Assembly (NCBI RefSeq): GCF_014193515.1
Contig: NZ_BLXX01000003.1
Coordinates: 1 to 64,000, forward strand
DNA length: 64,000 nt
DNA from: Geomonas silvestris
GTDB lineage: Bacteria; Desulfobacterota; Desulfuromonadia; Geobacterales; Geobacteraceae
Direction of reading: 5' to 3'
The translations under genes were made by a program, and so were the position numbers. Each line of letters begins with the position of its first letter. The stretch's first letter is position 1. Below the pieces are notes generated by a model. It did no database searches. It saw only the letters and a list, made by a program, of their open reading frames with translations, and was not told where the DNA came from. Shown here piece by piece: positions 30,140-38,446 of this stretch.

Positions 30140-30666
30140 GGCTCGTCTAGGTCCTCTGTCCCGCGGCGCTCGACCGGTGAGGCGGCGCCGGCGGGCGGCT
30201 CCGCAGGAGGGACGCTCGTCGCGCGCGCGGCACGAATCGGGAGGCGGTCTTGAGCTAAGAGAGCCTCGCTCTCGTGCTCGGTGAAGGTCTTCGCGTCTCA
30301 GCGAGGTACGCCTAACTCTCAGCGTTGACCAGGGGGAAGTGCTTGTTCTGATAGCTTCAGTTTGGCGGTCGCGTCAGGTAAGCCTGTATAGCAGTTTCTA
30401 AGAAAGGTGACAATTTAAATTCCTCCAAAAAAACCGGGAGGCTGGCGCCAGAGAGTGACAGGGCGCAACCTTCCCCCGTCGTGACAGAGAGGGAGCTTTT
30501 CTTACGCGGCCTACGCCGTATCTTTCATGAGCATTAGACCCCATTCCGGGGGCGCGGCGCCTTCGAAGGCTCGTCAAAAAGTCGCTCCATACGTTGAATA
30601 CTATTGATTCTTGCGCCCTGCTCCCCTAGAATGGGCCAATTCTAGAACCATCCCCGCAAGGATCTC
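30140..30666. other. 527-bp gene-free region between divergent genes
   Basis: I see no coding frame with a credible start here and no tRNA. It separates the rhomboid-like gene (minus) from the gene at 30667 (plus) and must hold both promoters. Composition shifts from very GC-rich (30150-30250) to AT-richer (30390-30430, AATTTAAATT). I looked for a c-di-GMP riboswitch (GEMM) core and did not find one. Confidence 0.5.
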
Positions 30667-32265
30667 ATGAAGCAAGTTCTCCTCATCTCCGACACCCCGA
30701 GAGTGCAGCAGGTCTTCGAGTCGCTCGAAGCGCAGGGGATTCTGCAGCTTACGACTGCCGTCACCCTGAACCAGGCCGACCTGGAGATCGCCGCGGCCCC
30801 CCCGCAGGTGGCGTTCGTACAGGGGCGGATCTCCGGGCTTTCGCGCGACATCGTCGTGCGGCACCTGAAGAAGGTACTCCCCAAGGACGCCTCGATCGTC
30901 CTTTTGGCCGGGACGCTGGAGGAGATGGAGCAGGCTTTTCAGCACCAGGAGCCCTACCTGGACCTGGCACTGGAGGACGAGGCCCTTGCGGTGCTGGCGC
31001 GCCAGGTGCTGGAGGGGAGTTATCAGCTGCAGCGCCCGGTGGCTCCGTCCCCGCCTGCCGCGCCGGAACCCCTTGAAGCCGAACCTGCCGTAGCGGGACC
31101 CGCGGAAGCGGTGCCGGGGCCCGAGGCTCAACTGCCCGAAACCATCCAGCCGCCCCCCGAAGCAGTGCAGGCCGAGCCGGAGACGCCCCGCGCGACGGCT
31201 GCCGAGGCCCAGGCGGCCGCCGAGGTTCCCCCTGCGGAGCAGACCCCCGCAACGGAACCGGAGCCGCTGCTGCAAACGCAGTTCGTCCCCCAGTTCGAGC
31301 CGTTCACCGAGTCCCAACCGGTGCAGCTTTCCGGGCAATCAGCCGAGAAGTCGGCGCAGCTCGCCTCCTTTGCCGCGCTGATGGATGAGGCGCAAAAGGG
31401 AACGGGAGCCCCGGAGGGGGGGCTGAACATCGAGGAGCGCATCGTACTGGGCGCGCACCACAAGAAGGCTGCGGATGCCGCCACGGCGGAGGCGAAACAC
31501 CCGCGGCGCGAGCCCGGTACCGGGGAATTCCTGGCTGGCGAGCCGCTCGCCGATGCCCTGCGCCGCGCCAAGAAGAAGAAACGCCCGCTCTGGATCCCGG
31601 TTGCCCTGGTGCTGGCGCTCATCTGCGTGCCGCTGTTCTCCTACCTGGCCGGCAAGAAGGTGGCCCCGACCGAGTCGGCGCTCGCGCCGCTCAGCTCGGA
31701 TCGTCCCGGCAAGGAAAAGAAGAAATCGGTCCCCGCGCCTGCGCCGGCCCCCAAGGTTGCCGAAGCGCCCGCCGTCAAACCCGAGCCTGCTCCGGCCCCG
31801 GCTCCCAAGCCGCAGCCCGCAGCTCCGGCTCCTGCTGTGAAGACGCCGCTCGCCCCGGAGCTGAAGCCTCAACCCGCTGCGGCGCCTCCCGCTGCTCCGG
31901 CTGCTGCGGGGCAGAAGGCGCTGCCGACCCTCTTGGGCCAGACCAAACTGGATCCCGAGTACGCCAAGAGCCATCCCGGCTGGCAGCGCTATCAGGGGAC
32001 CAGCGCGGAATACAAGGTCTTTAAGGAAGGGGAGCGCTACAAGGCGCTCCAGGTGCTGACCCTGCACGGCGAAACGCTTCCGGAGCAGCTTTTGACCCGC
32101 GCCCTCAGGGAGTTCGGCGGAACCGAGAAATACCGTCTGGGGACGGCCGGCGCGAAAGGGAAGTACCTGGTGCAGCAGGGTGACGCCGGCGGTGGAGTCG
32201 CGATCACCGTGTACCGGAATAAGAGCGATCGCAGCCTGAAGGCGTTCGTGATCTATTACCGTTAG
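30667..32265 (+). CDS. Receiver-like/TM protein with Ala-Pro linkers, function unknown
   Basis: The 532-aa layout has four parts. An N-terminal alpha/beta domain of about 115 residues resembles a response-regulator receiver (MKQVLLISDTPRVQQVFESL) but lacks the clear acidic pair and phosphoacceptor. A long Ala/Pro/Glu-rich linker (about 120-230) follows. One membrane helix (PLWIPVALVLALICVPLFSYLAG, about 303-325) precedes a second Pro/Ala-rich linker and a C-terminal domain of about 100 residues (YAKSHPGWQRYQGTSAEYKV). The last part would lie in the periplasm. AAGGA precedes the ATG. It is followed closely by a LysM gene, so a cytoplasm-to-wall link is plausible but inferred. Confidence 0.72.
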   Translation: MKQVLLISDTPRVQQVFESLEAQGILQLTTAVTLNQADLEIAAAPPQVAFVQGRISGLSRDIVVRHLKKVLPKDASIVLLAGTLEEMEQAFQHQEPYLDLALEDEALAVLARQVLEGSYQLQRPVAPSPPAAPEPLEAEPAVAGPAEAVPGPEAQLPETIQPPPEAVQAEPETPRATAAEAQAAAEVPPAEQTPATEPEPLLQTQFVPQFEPFTESQPVQLSGQSAEKSAQLASFAALMDEAQKGTGAPEGGLNIEERIVLGAHHKKAADAATAEAKHPRREPGTGEFLAGEPLADALRRAKKKKRPLWIPVALVLALICVPLFSYLAGKKVAPTESALAPLSSDRPGKEKKKSVPAPAPAPKVAEAPAVKPEPAPAPAPKPQPAAPAPAVKTPLAPELKPQPAAAPPAAPAAAGQKALPTLLGQTKLDPEYAKSHPGWQRYQGTSAEYKVFKEGERYKALQVLTLHGETLPEQLLTRALREFGGTEKYRLGTAGAKGKYLVQQGDAGGGVAITVYRNKSDRSLKAFVIYYR

Positions 32266-32301
32266 CCCCCGGCATCAGAGCAGCACCGATTGAGGTATGG
32301 A

Positions 32302-33522
32302 ATGACCAATGCACAACATGGCGGGGCCTTTTTGCTGGTGGCGCTTCTGTCGCTTCCCTGTCACCTTTACGCCGCAGCCTCCCCCTTCGACATAGACGTA
32401 AAAGAGCTGGACCGCACGGCGCCCAAGGCGGCAGCCCCGGCGGCGCAGCCCAAGGCGGCTTCCCCCTACGATATCGACCTCAAGGAGCTGGACCGCTCCG
32501 GCACCCCCCCTGCGAAGCAGGAGAAGAAGGCCAAGAAGAAGGAGGCTCCGGTGCGTAGCGCCAAGCCCTCCCGGGGACGCCACGCCGTCAGCGGCGAGGG
32601 GGAGTACGGCCGCTACACGGTCAAGCCGGGCGACCACATCTTCAAGATCCTGGTGGTGCGTTTCGGGCTCTCCGACGAGGCTGCCGAGAAGCTGATCCCG
32701 GAGATCATCCGGATCAACGACGTTCCCGACATCAAGAAGCTCAGGGTGGGGAGCACCCTCTTGATCCCGACCGGTGCGCACCAGGCGCGCTCGCCCCGCA
32801 CGTACCGGCACAGCGAGCCGGTGGCGACTTCGGCTGGCGCGCCGGCTCCCCTGCCGGCGCCCGCCACGCAGCCGAGCCCCCCCGCGGTCGCGGCACCCCC
32901 GGCCTCTGCTGCACCCGCGGCGCCGCGCGAACTGCCGCCTCCCCCCGCTCCGGTGGCCAAGGCCCCGGCCCCTGCACCGCCGCTGCCGCTGCCGCAGCCG
33001 GCCGTGTCCCAGCCGGCGCCCGCCGCGCAGCCGGCTCCGCCGCTCGCCAACACCTGGATCTGCTCGGTGCGTGACCGCGACCCGGCCCGCATCGTGGACA
33101 GCGTGCTGAACGCGCTGGCCCTGCGCTGGAGCAAAAACCGCATCATCCAGTCCGCCGAGGGCGCCGCCAACGCGTACAGCATCAGGGTGGACCGCTATTT
33201 CGAGAAAAACGGCGCGCGCTACATCGTGAGCATCGGCGAGGAAGATCCTTACAGCTACACGCTGCTCAGGCTGTTGGAGGGTTCGGGCTTCCGGGTGCTG
33301 ATGATCGGCAAGGGGGACGACTTCCTGACCATCGGGGAGAAGCTTCTGCGCCTGGTCGGACTGACGCCGGACTTCGGGAAGCACCTGGTCCAGGCGGGCA
33401 AACTGGAAACGGGCTTCCTGGTGCAACAGGACGATCCGGAAGGAAGGCGGGTGCTTTTAACGAGCGAGCCCGCCGACCCCAAGGTGAAGTGGACCCTCCC
33501 CGCCGGCTGCGGCTACCGCTAG
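32302..33522 (+). CDS. LysM-domain periplasmic protein
   Basis: This protein of 406 aa from the ATG at 32302 (GAGG 6 nt upstream; a TTG at 32290 is the alternative) has a signal peptide (GGAFLLVALLSLPCHLYAAA), two copies of an S-P-(F/Y)-D-I-D-(V/L)-K-E-L-D-R motif, a Lys-rich stretch, one LysM domain (YTVKPGDHIFKILVVRFGLS to GSTLLIP, about 110-165) that should bind peptidoglycan, a Pro/Ala-rich linker, and a C-terminal domain of about 150 residues. It starts 36 bp after the preceding receiver-like/TM gene and likely shares its transcript. Its function beyond wall binding is unknown. Confidence 0.82.
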   Translation: MTNAQHGGAFLLVALLSLPCHLYAAASPFDIDVKELDRTAPKAAAPAAQPKAASPYDIDLKELDRSGTPPAKQEKKAKKKEAPVRSAKPSRGRHAVSGEGEYGRYTVKPGDHIFKILVVRFGLSDEAAEKLIPEIIRINDVPDIKKLRVGSTLLIPTGAHQARSPRTYRHSEPVATSAGAPAPLPAPATQPSPPAVAAPPASAAPAAPRELPPPPAPVAKAPAPAPPLPLPQPAVSQPAPAAQPAPPLANTWICSVRDRDPARIVDSVLNALALRWSKNRIIQSAEGAANAYSIRVDRYFEKNGARYIVSIGEEDPYSYTLLRLLEGSGFRVLMIGKGDDFLTIGEKLLRLVGLTPDFGKHLVQAGKLETGFLVQQDDPEGRRVLLTSEPADPKVKWTLPAGCGYR

Positions 33523-33543
33523 CCCGAAGCGCCCAATCAACAG

Positions 33544-33586
33544 AAAAAAAGACCGCAGTTCCCGGATCGGGCTGCGGTCTTTTTTT
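33544..33586. terminator. Bidirectional terminator between convergent genes
   Basis: A 15-bp stem (33544-33558 with 33572-33586) has A7 and T8 flanks. It serves the LysM gene on plus and probably the lytic transglycosylase gene on minus. Confidence 0.92.
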
Positions 33587-33607
33587 TCACCTGAAAGTAT
33601 TCAGACT

Positions 33608-34327
33608 CTACGGCGTCGGCGGGCGGCTCTCCTCGCCCTGCTGCCCCTCAGGCGCGGGCTCGAAGGACATGACCGGCTGGCCGCCGTTGAGTGCGGGGAG
33701 TGCGCTCTGCAGCGCCTCGGAAAGGTCGGGCTGCTGCGGTGCGCTCTGGGATTCCGCTGTACCGGGTGTAGCTGCGCCGGCCGGGACCTGCACCACGAAC
33801 TGCTCCTTCCCCTGCTGCGCACCGGCCACCCAGTCGTCGACCTTGTTCTTGATGAGGGCCTCGAGCCGGTCCTTCATCGGGGTGTAGGAGGCCTCTTCGG
33901 GGACCGGTTTCACCTTCTGCAACTGGTCGAACACCATCCGCGCGTAGTGGTCGCGCTTGTCCGGGGTCTGGCTGTTGTAACAGCCGATGGCCTTCCAGTT
34001 GTAGCCGTACTTCTCGATGCACATGGAGAGGATCCAGGCGCCGGTCTTCGTGTTGACACAGGCGTCGCCCAGCGAGTTCCAGCGCTCCTTCCCCAGAGTG
34101 GGCGCCCAGCTCGAGTTGATCTGCATCAGGCCGAAGTCGAAGGTGCCGTTGGTGTTGCGGTGCACGGCGCGGGGGTTGAAATTCGATTCCACCTTGGCGA
34201 TGGCGCGCAGGATCTGCGGGTTGATGCCGTACTGCGCTCCGGCCTCCTCGAAACAGAAGGCACGCGCCTTGCCGGAAAAGGCAAGGAGCAGCGCGGCGAT
34301 CAGGCAGATCGTTCTGCGAATACCCAT
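33608..34327 (-). CDS. Lytic transglycosylase (SLT/IagB-like)
   Basis: This 239-aa exported enzyme has a signal peptide (ICLIAALLLAFSGKARA) and a goose-lysozyme-type transglycosylase domain: the catalytic Glu in AKVESNFNPRA (E47), GLMQIN (66-71) and the AIGCYNSQTPDKRDHYARMV region. It cleaves peptidoglycan glycan strands with formation of 1,6-anhydro ends. The domain resembles the VirB1/IagB/PilT-associated type used to open the wall for secretion systems or pili. A Pro/Gln-rich tail of about 75 residues follows the domain. It is convergent with the LysM gene. Confidence 0.88.
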   Translation of the reverse strand: MGIRRTICLIAALLLAFSGKARAFCFEEAGAQYGINPQILRAIAKVESNFNPRAVHRNTNGTFDFGLMQINSSWAPTLGKERWNSLGDACVNTKTGAWILSMCIEKYGYNWKAIGCYNSQTPDKRDHYARMVFDQLQKVKPVPEEASYTPMKDRLEALIKNKVDDWVAGAQQGKEQFVVQVPAGAATPGTAESQSAPQQPDLSEALQSALPALNGGQPVMSFEPAPEGQQGEESRPPTP

Positions 34328-34694
34328 GGTTTACCTCGAAAGGATCCCTTCCCCAAAGATGCTGCACCGTGGGGAAAGGGCTAATGATATCTGGTGCGCT
34401 CCCGATATAGTGAGGTACGGCTGGCCGTGTGGCTGGCAGGGGCGCGGGAAATTGCTGAAAGGGTGGTGCGGGCGGAGCCAGAGCTGTGCCGGCAACTTGG
34501 GAATGATACCCGTTTCGATTTTTCCTGTCACCCCTTTTTCGACCGCGCCCCCAGGGGACCCCGACCGGCAGCCTGCCCGACAGGCGGAACTGGCACAGGC
34601 ACGCGGCCGGTTTGACAACGAGAAGGCGCGGCGATAGCATGTCTCGTCTGAGACTGTGTCGCAAACCATCCTGGTTGAGAGGGACACAACGCAG

Positions 34695-35777
34695 ATGCTC
34701 TCTGAGAGGATTTCATCTGTCATAGCTTCCGGCACAGAGCAGCGCTGCTTCACGGTGCCGGGGCTGAAACTCTGGTCGGTATGCTGCCTGGGCGCGCTGA
34801 TCCTTTGTGCTGCCGTGGTCGTTCGGGCGGAAGGCCGCCTGCGAGCGGGCGCGGCGGGCGTCATGGGGCGCCAGGCCGGGGCGGGGGAGACTATCTCGGT
34901 CCACGCGCCGGTCCCCGAGCAGCGCCCCGGCCCCGGCGCCGGGCAGTACCAGCGCATCGAGGAGAAGCGCGGGGAGATCTGCACCGAGTACGGTTGCCGC
35001 AACTTCAACAACGATACGCTGCGCGCGGGGCTGACCATCTCGACCCGGGAGCTGACCCGCTACCTCCAGGGGTACGGCTATCTCCCCTCCGAACTGGAGG
35101 CGCTCACCCAGTGGCAGAAAAAGGCGCTCGACGAGGCCTATCGCTACGCGGTGCAGAACCGGCAGAGCCAGCAGGACCTGAACCGTGCCGGGGCCGCCAT
35201 CAAGGCGGAATACCAGGCCAAGTACCGGGCCTTCCTCAGCTCCCGCGGCTTCGCCATCCTGCCGGGGAACACGCTCACCGCCGATCTCCCGGGGATTGCG
35301 CGGCGCAACGTGAGGGAGCTGCGCCCCATGGCCCAGGCGCTGGGGAGCATCGCCGAGAAAAACGGCTACGACTCCTCCGAGACAATCGGCGCCGCCCTGT
35401 CGCTGGTGCAGACGGCGTTTCGCTACGAGACGGTCCCCATGGTGGTGAACGGCCGGCAGACCGGCGGGATCTATCCGCCCCTGGAGACGGTCGCCAAGGG
35501 GAAGGGGGACTGCGACACCAAGAGTGCCCTCCTGGCAGCTCTCCTCATGAACTGGAACAAGGTGAAGCTGGTGGGGATCGGGGTGCCGGACCACTACCTG
35601 ATGGGGGTCCTCGGGAACCCCGGCAAGGGGGACGCCTTCGTCGAGTACCAGGGGCTGCGCTACGTGCTGATGGAGCCCTCGGGGCCGGCCTGGCTCCCCC
35701 CGGGGATGGTCGGGCCGAGCACCAGCGCCCTGCTCAACTCCGGCGCCAGCCTGGCGGTTGAGCCCTTTACCAACTGA
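34695..35777 (+). CDS. Transglutaminase-like exported protein
   Basis: The protein is 360 aa from the ATG at 34695; a GTG at 34656 gives 373 aa. An N-terminal membrane segment (LWSVCCLGALILCAAVVVRA) precedes a charged region and a helical part (KKALDEAYRYAVQNRQSQQDL). A C-terminal domain contains GKGDCDTKSALLAALLMNW and a later VPDHYLMGV. The Cys in GDCDTKS and the His in DHYL fit the Cys-His pair of transglutaminase-like proteases, so a papain-like peptidase or cross-linking role outside the membrane is possible. It precedes a DUF350 gene by 14 bp. Confidence 0.75.
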   Translation: MLSERISSVIASGTEQRCFTVPGLKLWSVCCLGALILCAAVVVRAEGRLRAGAAGVMGRQAGAGETISVHAPVPEQRPGPGAGQYQRIEEKRGEICTEYGCRNFNNDTLRAGLTISTRELTRYLQGYGYLPSELEALTQWQKKALDEAYRYAVQNRQSQQDLNRAGAAIKAEYQAKYRAFLSSRGFAILPGNTLTADLPGIARRNVRELRPMAQALGSIAEKNGYDSSETIGAALSLVQTAFRYETVPMVVNGRQTGGIYPPLETVAKGKGDCDTKSALLAALLMNWNKVKLVGIGVPDHYLMGVLGNPGKGDAFVEYQGLRYVLMEPSGPAWLPPGMVGPSTSALLNSGASLAVEPFTN

Positions 35778-35791
35778 AAACGGGAGATCCC

Positions 35792-36343
35792 ATGTTTTTC
35801 CTGCGGCTTCTGGTGAGCTTTTTCGAACTCGGCCTGATGATCGTCCTTTCCGGGCTGATCATCTACGTCATCTACCGCGTGTTCATCAAGGCCAACCCGG
35901 AATTCGACATGGAAGAGGAGATCATCAGGGGGAACCCTGCGGTGGGGATCCTGGTCTCGGGGATCATGGTCTCCGCGGCGCTCATGCTGCGCAAGGGGGT
36001 GGGTGCCTCGGTCGGGATGTTCCGGCTCTCCATCTCCGCGCCGGCCGATGTCGCCTTCCCGCTTTGGCAGACGGCGCTGCTCACCCTGGGGCACCTGGTG
36101 ATCACCCTTTTCTTCGCCATCTTCACCATCTCGTTGACCTTGAGGCTCTTCGGGAGGATGGTCAACAAGCTCAACCCCGCGCTGCGGCTCGGCGAACAGG
36201 TGCGCCAGGGGAACCTCGCGGTGGGGATCCTGCTCGCCGCGGTGGTGTTCATCGCCACCCTGTACGTCGGCGAAGGGGTGAGCGCGCTTACCAAGGCCCT
36301 GGTGCCGCAGCCCAGGATCGGCACCATCCAGATCATGGAATAA
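35792..36343 (+). CDS. DUF350 membrane protein
   Basis: This 183-aa integral membrane protein has four hydrophobic segments arranged as two copies of a DUF350-like unit; the tell-tale pieces are NPAVGILVSGIMVSAALMLR and GNLAVGILLAAVVFIATLYV. Molecular function is unknown. In other genomes DUF350 genes often neighbour enzymes of polyamine or peptide modification, which makes the adjacent transglutaminase-like protein of interest. GGGAGA lies just upstream of the ATG. Confidence 0.85.
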   Translation: MFFLRLLVSFFELGLMIVLSGLIIYVIYRVFIKANPEFDMEEEIIRGNPAVGILVSGIMVSAALMLRKGVGASVGMFRLSISAPADVAFPLWQTALLTLGHLVITLFFAIFTISLTLRLFGRMVNKLNPALRLGEQVRQGNLAVGILLAAVVFIATLYVGEGVSALTKALVPQPRIGTIQIME

Positions 36344-36371
36344 CCTGACGTTGCCGTAGAAGGAGCAGCAG

Positions 36372-37046
36372 ATGAAGATGAACCTGACCGACCTGGAGAT
36401 CCGGGTTCTGGGCTCCCTGATGGAGAAGGAGCTGACCACCCCGGAGAACTACCCGCTGAGCCTCAACTCGCTCATGAGCGCCTGCAACCAGAAATCGAAC
36501 CGCGACCCGGTGCTCTCGCTTACCGAATCCGAGGTGCAGAAGGTGCTGGAGGGATTGGGGGCGCGCGGCCTGGCGCGTCTCACCACCACCGGCGGGCGCG
36601 TGGCGAAGTACGTCCACTCCGCGGCCGACAAGCTCGGGCTGGGAGTAGCCGCGCGGGCGATACTGGCCGAGCTGATGCTGAGGGGGGCGCAGACCGCAGG
36701 CGAGCTCAGAAACCGCGCCGAGCGGATGGCACCCTTCGCCGATATCGAGGCGGTGGATGCGGTGCTCGGCGAGCTGATGCGCGAGACTCCACCCATGGTG
36801 GTGCGGCTGCCGCGCCAGCCGGGGCGCAAGGAGGTGCGCTACGCCCAGGTGTTCGGCGGGATGCCGGAACTCCCCGAAGAAGTGGAGGAAGCGGAGGACG
36901 TCGAGCCGGCACGCGAGCGTGCGCTCCCCTACAAGCTCCCGATGACCGGGCGGCTCCTGAAGCTGGAGAACGAGATCGCCGACCTGCGCGCCGAAACGGC
37001 TGCGCTCAGGCGGGAGGTGGAGGAGTTTTTGGCTCAGTTCGGATAG
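36372..37046 (+). CDS. YceH family protein (DUF480)
   Basis: This 224-aa protein has two winged-helix domains: the family signature at the N-terminus (IRVLGSLMEKELTTPENYPLSLNSLMSACNQKSNRDPV) and a second copy near 100-160 (ELRNRAERMAPFADIEAVDAVL). A C-terminal helix follows (LENEIADLRAETAALRREVEEFLAQFG). The function is not established; a regulatory role is suggested by the fold. AAGGAG precedes the ATG by 6 nt. Confidence 0.92.
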   Translation: MKMNLTDLEIRVLGSLMEKELTTPENYPLSLNSLMSACNQKSNRDPVLSLTESEVQKVLEGLGARGLARLTTTGGRVAKYVHSAADKLGLGVAARAILAELMLRGAQTAGELRNRAERMAPFADIEAVDAVLGELMRETPPMVVRLPRQPGRKEVRYAQVFGGMPELPEEVEEAEDVEPARERALPYKLPMTGRLLKLENEIADLRAETAALRREVEEFLAQFG

Positions 37047-37052
37047 AACCGG

Positions 37053-37080
37053 TTCTACGTGCTAGGTTCTAGGTTCTACG
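37053..37080. repeat. Heptameric GTTCTAN repeat
   Basis: GTTCTAC-GTGCTAG-GTTCTAG-GTTCTAC reads as four 7-bp units right after the yceH stop. Related heptamers flank the glmU-glmS gap at 63013-63155. Confidence 0.65.
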
Positions 37081-37108
37081 TTTCTGATATTTTTGAAGAC
37101 GCTGGCAC

Positions 37109-37215
37109 CAGGTCCCCTCTCCCCTTGCGGGACAGGGTGAGGGGGAGGGTGCCACCTCAAAAGAGCTGCCGGCTTCCCCCACCCCCTAACCCCCTCCCGT
37201 CAAGGGAGGGGGGAC
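37109..37215. repeat. Intergenic C/G-rich hairpin repeat (modules A and B)
   Basis: Module A (37111-37162) and module B (about 37190-37213, CCCCTCCC-GTCAA-GGGAGGGG) are in the same order and orientation as at 17039-17158. They sit between the convergent yceH and PilT-like genes. No gene is visible in 37047-37351. Confidence 0.82.
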
Positions 37216-37236
37216 TACTACTCGATCCTGAAAACA

Positions 37237-37276
37237 AAGAGAGCTCCTGGAATGACTCCGGGAGCTCTCTTCTTTT
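37237..37276. terminator. Terminator between yceH and the PilT-like gene
   Basis: Stem AAGAGAGCTCC (37237-37247) with GGAGCTCTCTT (37261-37271), followed by CTTTTG. The A-rich left side suits minus-strand use too. Confidence 0.8.
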
Positions 37277-37351
37277 GTGCAGTATCGAAATGGTGACAGC
37301 TGTTGCGCGGCGCCGGCGAGGTCTCGCGCAAGACGCAGGGCAGCGCCTCCG

Positions 37352-38422
37352 TCAGCTGGTGAACATCAGCTTGCGCTCCAGGTCGGTTGAGTGGGACAGG
37401 CGCTTGGCCTCTTCCATGGTGATCTGGTCCTGCTCGTGCAGCTGGATCAGGTGCTGGTCGAGGGTCTGCATCTGGTACTGGCTGCGGCCGTTCTCCATGT
37501 GCCCCTCGATCTCGTCCAGGCGCCCCTCGCGGATGCAGCTCTGGATGGTCGTGGTGGAGCGCATGATCTCAAGCGCGGGGAGGATGAACTCGCCGGTCTT
37601 GTTCTTGATGAGCCGGATCGAGATGGTCGCGACCAGAATGTCGGCCAGCCGGTGCCTGACGATCTCCTGGGCGTCGGGCGGGAAGTGCCCCACGATCCGG
37701 TTGATGGTGGAGACGGCACCCTGGGTGTGCAGGGTGGAGAGCACCAGGTGGCCGGTCTCGGCGGCCATGAGGCACGACTCGATGGTCTCGGTGTCGCGCA
37801 TCTCACCCACCATGATGATGTCCGGGTCCATGCGCAGCGAGGCCTTCAGGGCGCTGGCAAAACTGTCGGTGTCGATCCCCACCTCGCGCTGGATGATGCA
37901 GCTCTTCTGCGAGCTGAACAGGAACTCGATCGGGTCCTCGATGGTGATGCAGTTGTAGCTGAAGTTCTCGTTTATGTGGCGCAGCATCGAGGCGAGCGTG
38001 GTGGACTTGCCGTTGCCGGTCGGCCCGGTCACCAGGATGAGCCCGTTGGGGGCCTTGACGATCTCCCCCAGGACGCCGGGGAGCCTCAGCTCGTCGAACG
38101 AGCCGATGTTCGCCGGGATGACGCGCATGATGATCCCGAAGTGGCCGCGCTGCCTGAAGATGCTCACCCTGAAGCGCGCGCCGGTGGGGAGCGAGAAGGA
38201 GGTGTCGAACTCCTTCTGTTCCTGCTCCCAGCGCCGGTTGTTGTGCTCCATGATGGTGGTGGCGATGAACTCGGTGTCGGCTGAGGTCAGGTTGGGGAGC
38301 TTGGAGCGGATGATCTGCCCCTTGCCCCGGAAAAAGGGCGGGTTGTCCACCTCGAAATGCACGTCGGACACCTTCTTGTTGAAGGCTATCTCAAGAATCT
38401 GGACAAATATCTTGGAATCCAT
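37352..38422 (-). CDS. PilT/PilU-like twitching motility ATPase
   Basis: This 356-aa secretion-superfamily ATPase has Walker A GPTGNGKST (133-141), Asp-box residues (TIEDPIEF), Walker B VGEMRDTET (about 201-209) and the His box STLHTQGA. PilT and PilU hydrolyse ATP to retract type IV pili. The C-terminus lacks a clear PilT AIRNLIRE motif, so a PilU-like or accessory retraction role is more likely. It is 24 bp downstream of a DUF4388 gene on the same strand and probably cotranscribed. Confidence 0.88.
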   Translation of the reverse strand: MDSKIFVQILEIAFNKKVSDVHFEVDNPPFFRGKGQIIRSKLPNLTSADTEFIATTIMEHNNRRWEQEQKEFDTSFSLPTGARFRVSIFRQRGHFGIIMRVIPANIGSFDELRLPGVLGEIVKAPNGLILVTGPTGNGKSTTLASMLRHINENFSYNCITIEDPIEFLFSSQKSCIIQREVGIDTDSFASALKASLRMDPDIIMVGEMRDTETIESCLMAAETGHLVLSTLHTQGAVSTINRIVGHFPPDAQEIVRHRLADILVATISIRLIKNKTGEFILPALEIMRSTTTIQSCIREGRLDEIEGHMENGRSQYQMQTLDQHLIQLHEQDQITMEEAKRLSHSTDLERKLMFTS

Positions 38423-38446
38423 GGTTGCCCCTTCAGGTTTAGATGG

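Noticed and set aside
28394-30253. Long plus-strand frames opposite the small membrane protein genes
   Set aside because: They are Glu/Val/Gly-rich antisense translations of GC-rich genes and lack family features.
30140-30666. c-di-GMP (GEMM) riboswitch
   Set aside because: Such riboswitches are common in this group, but I could not find the conserved core and paired arms here.
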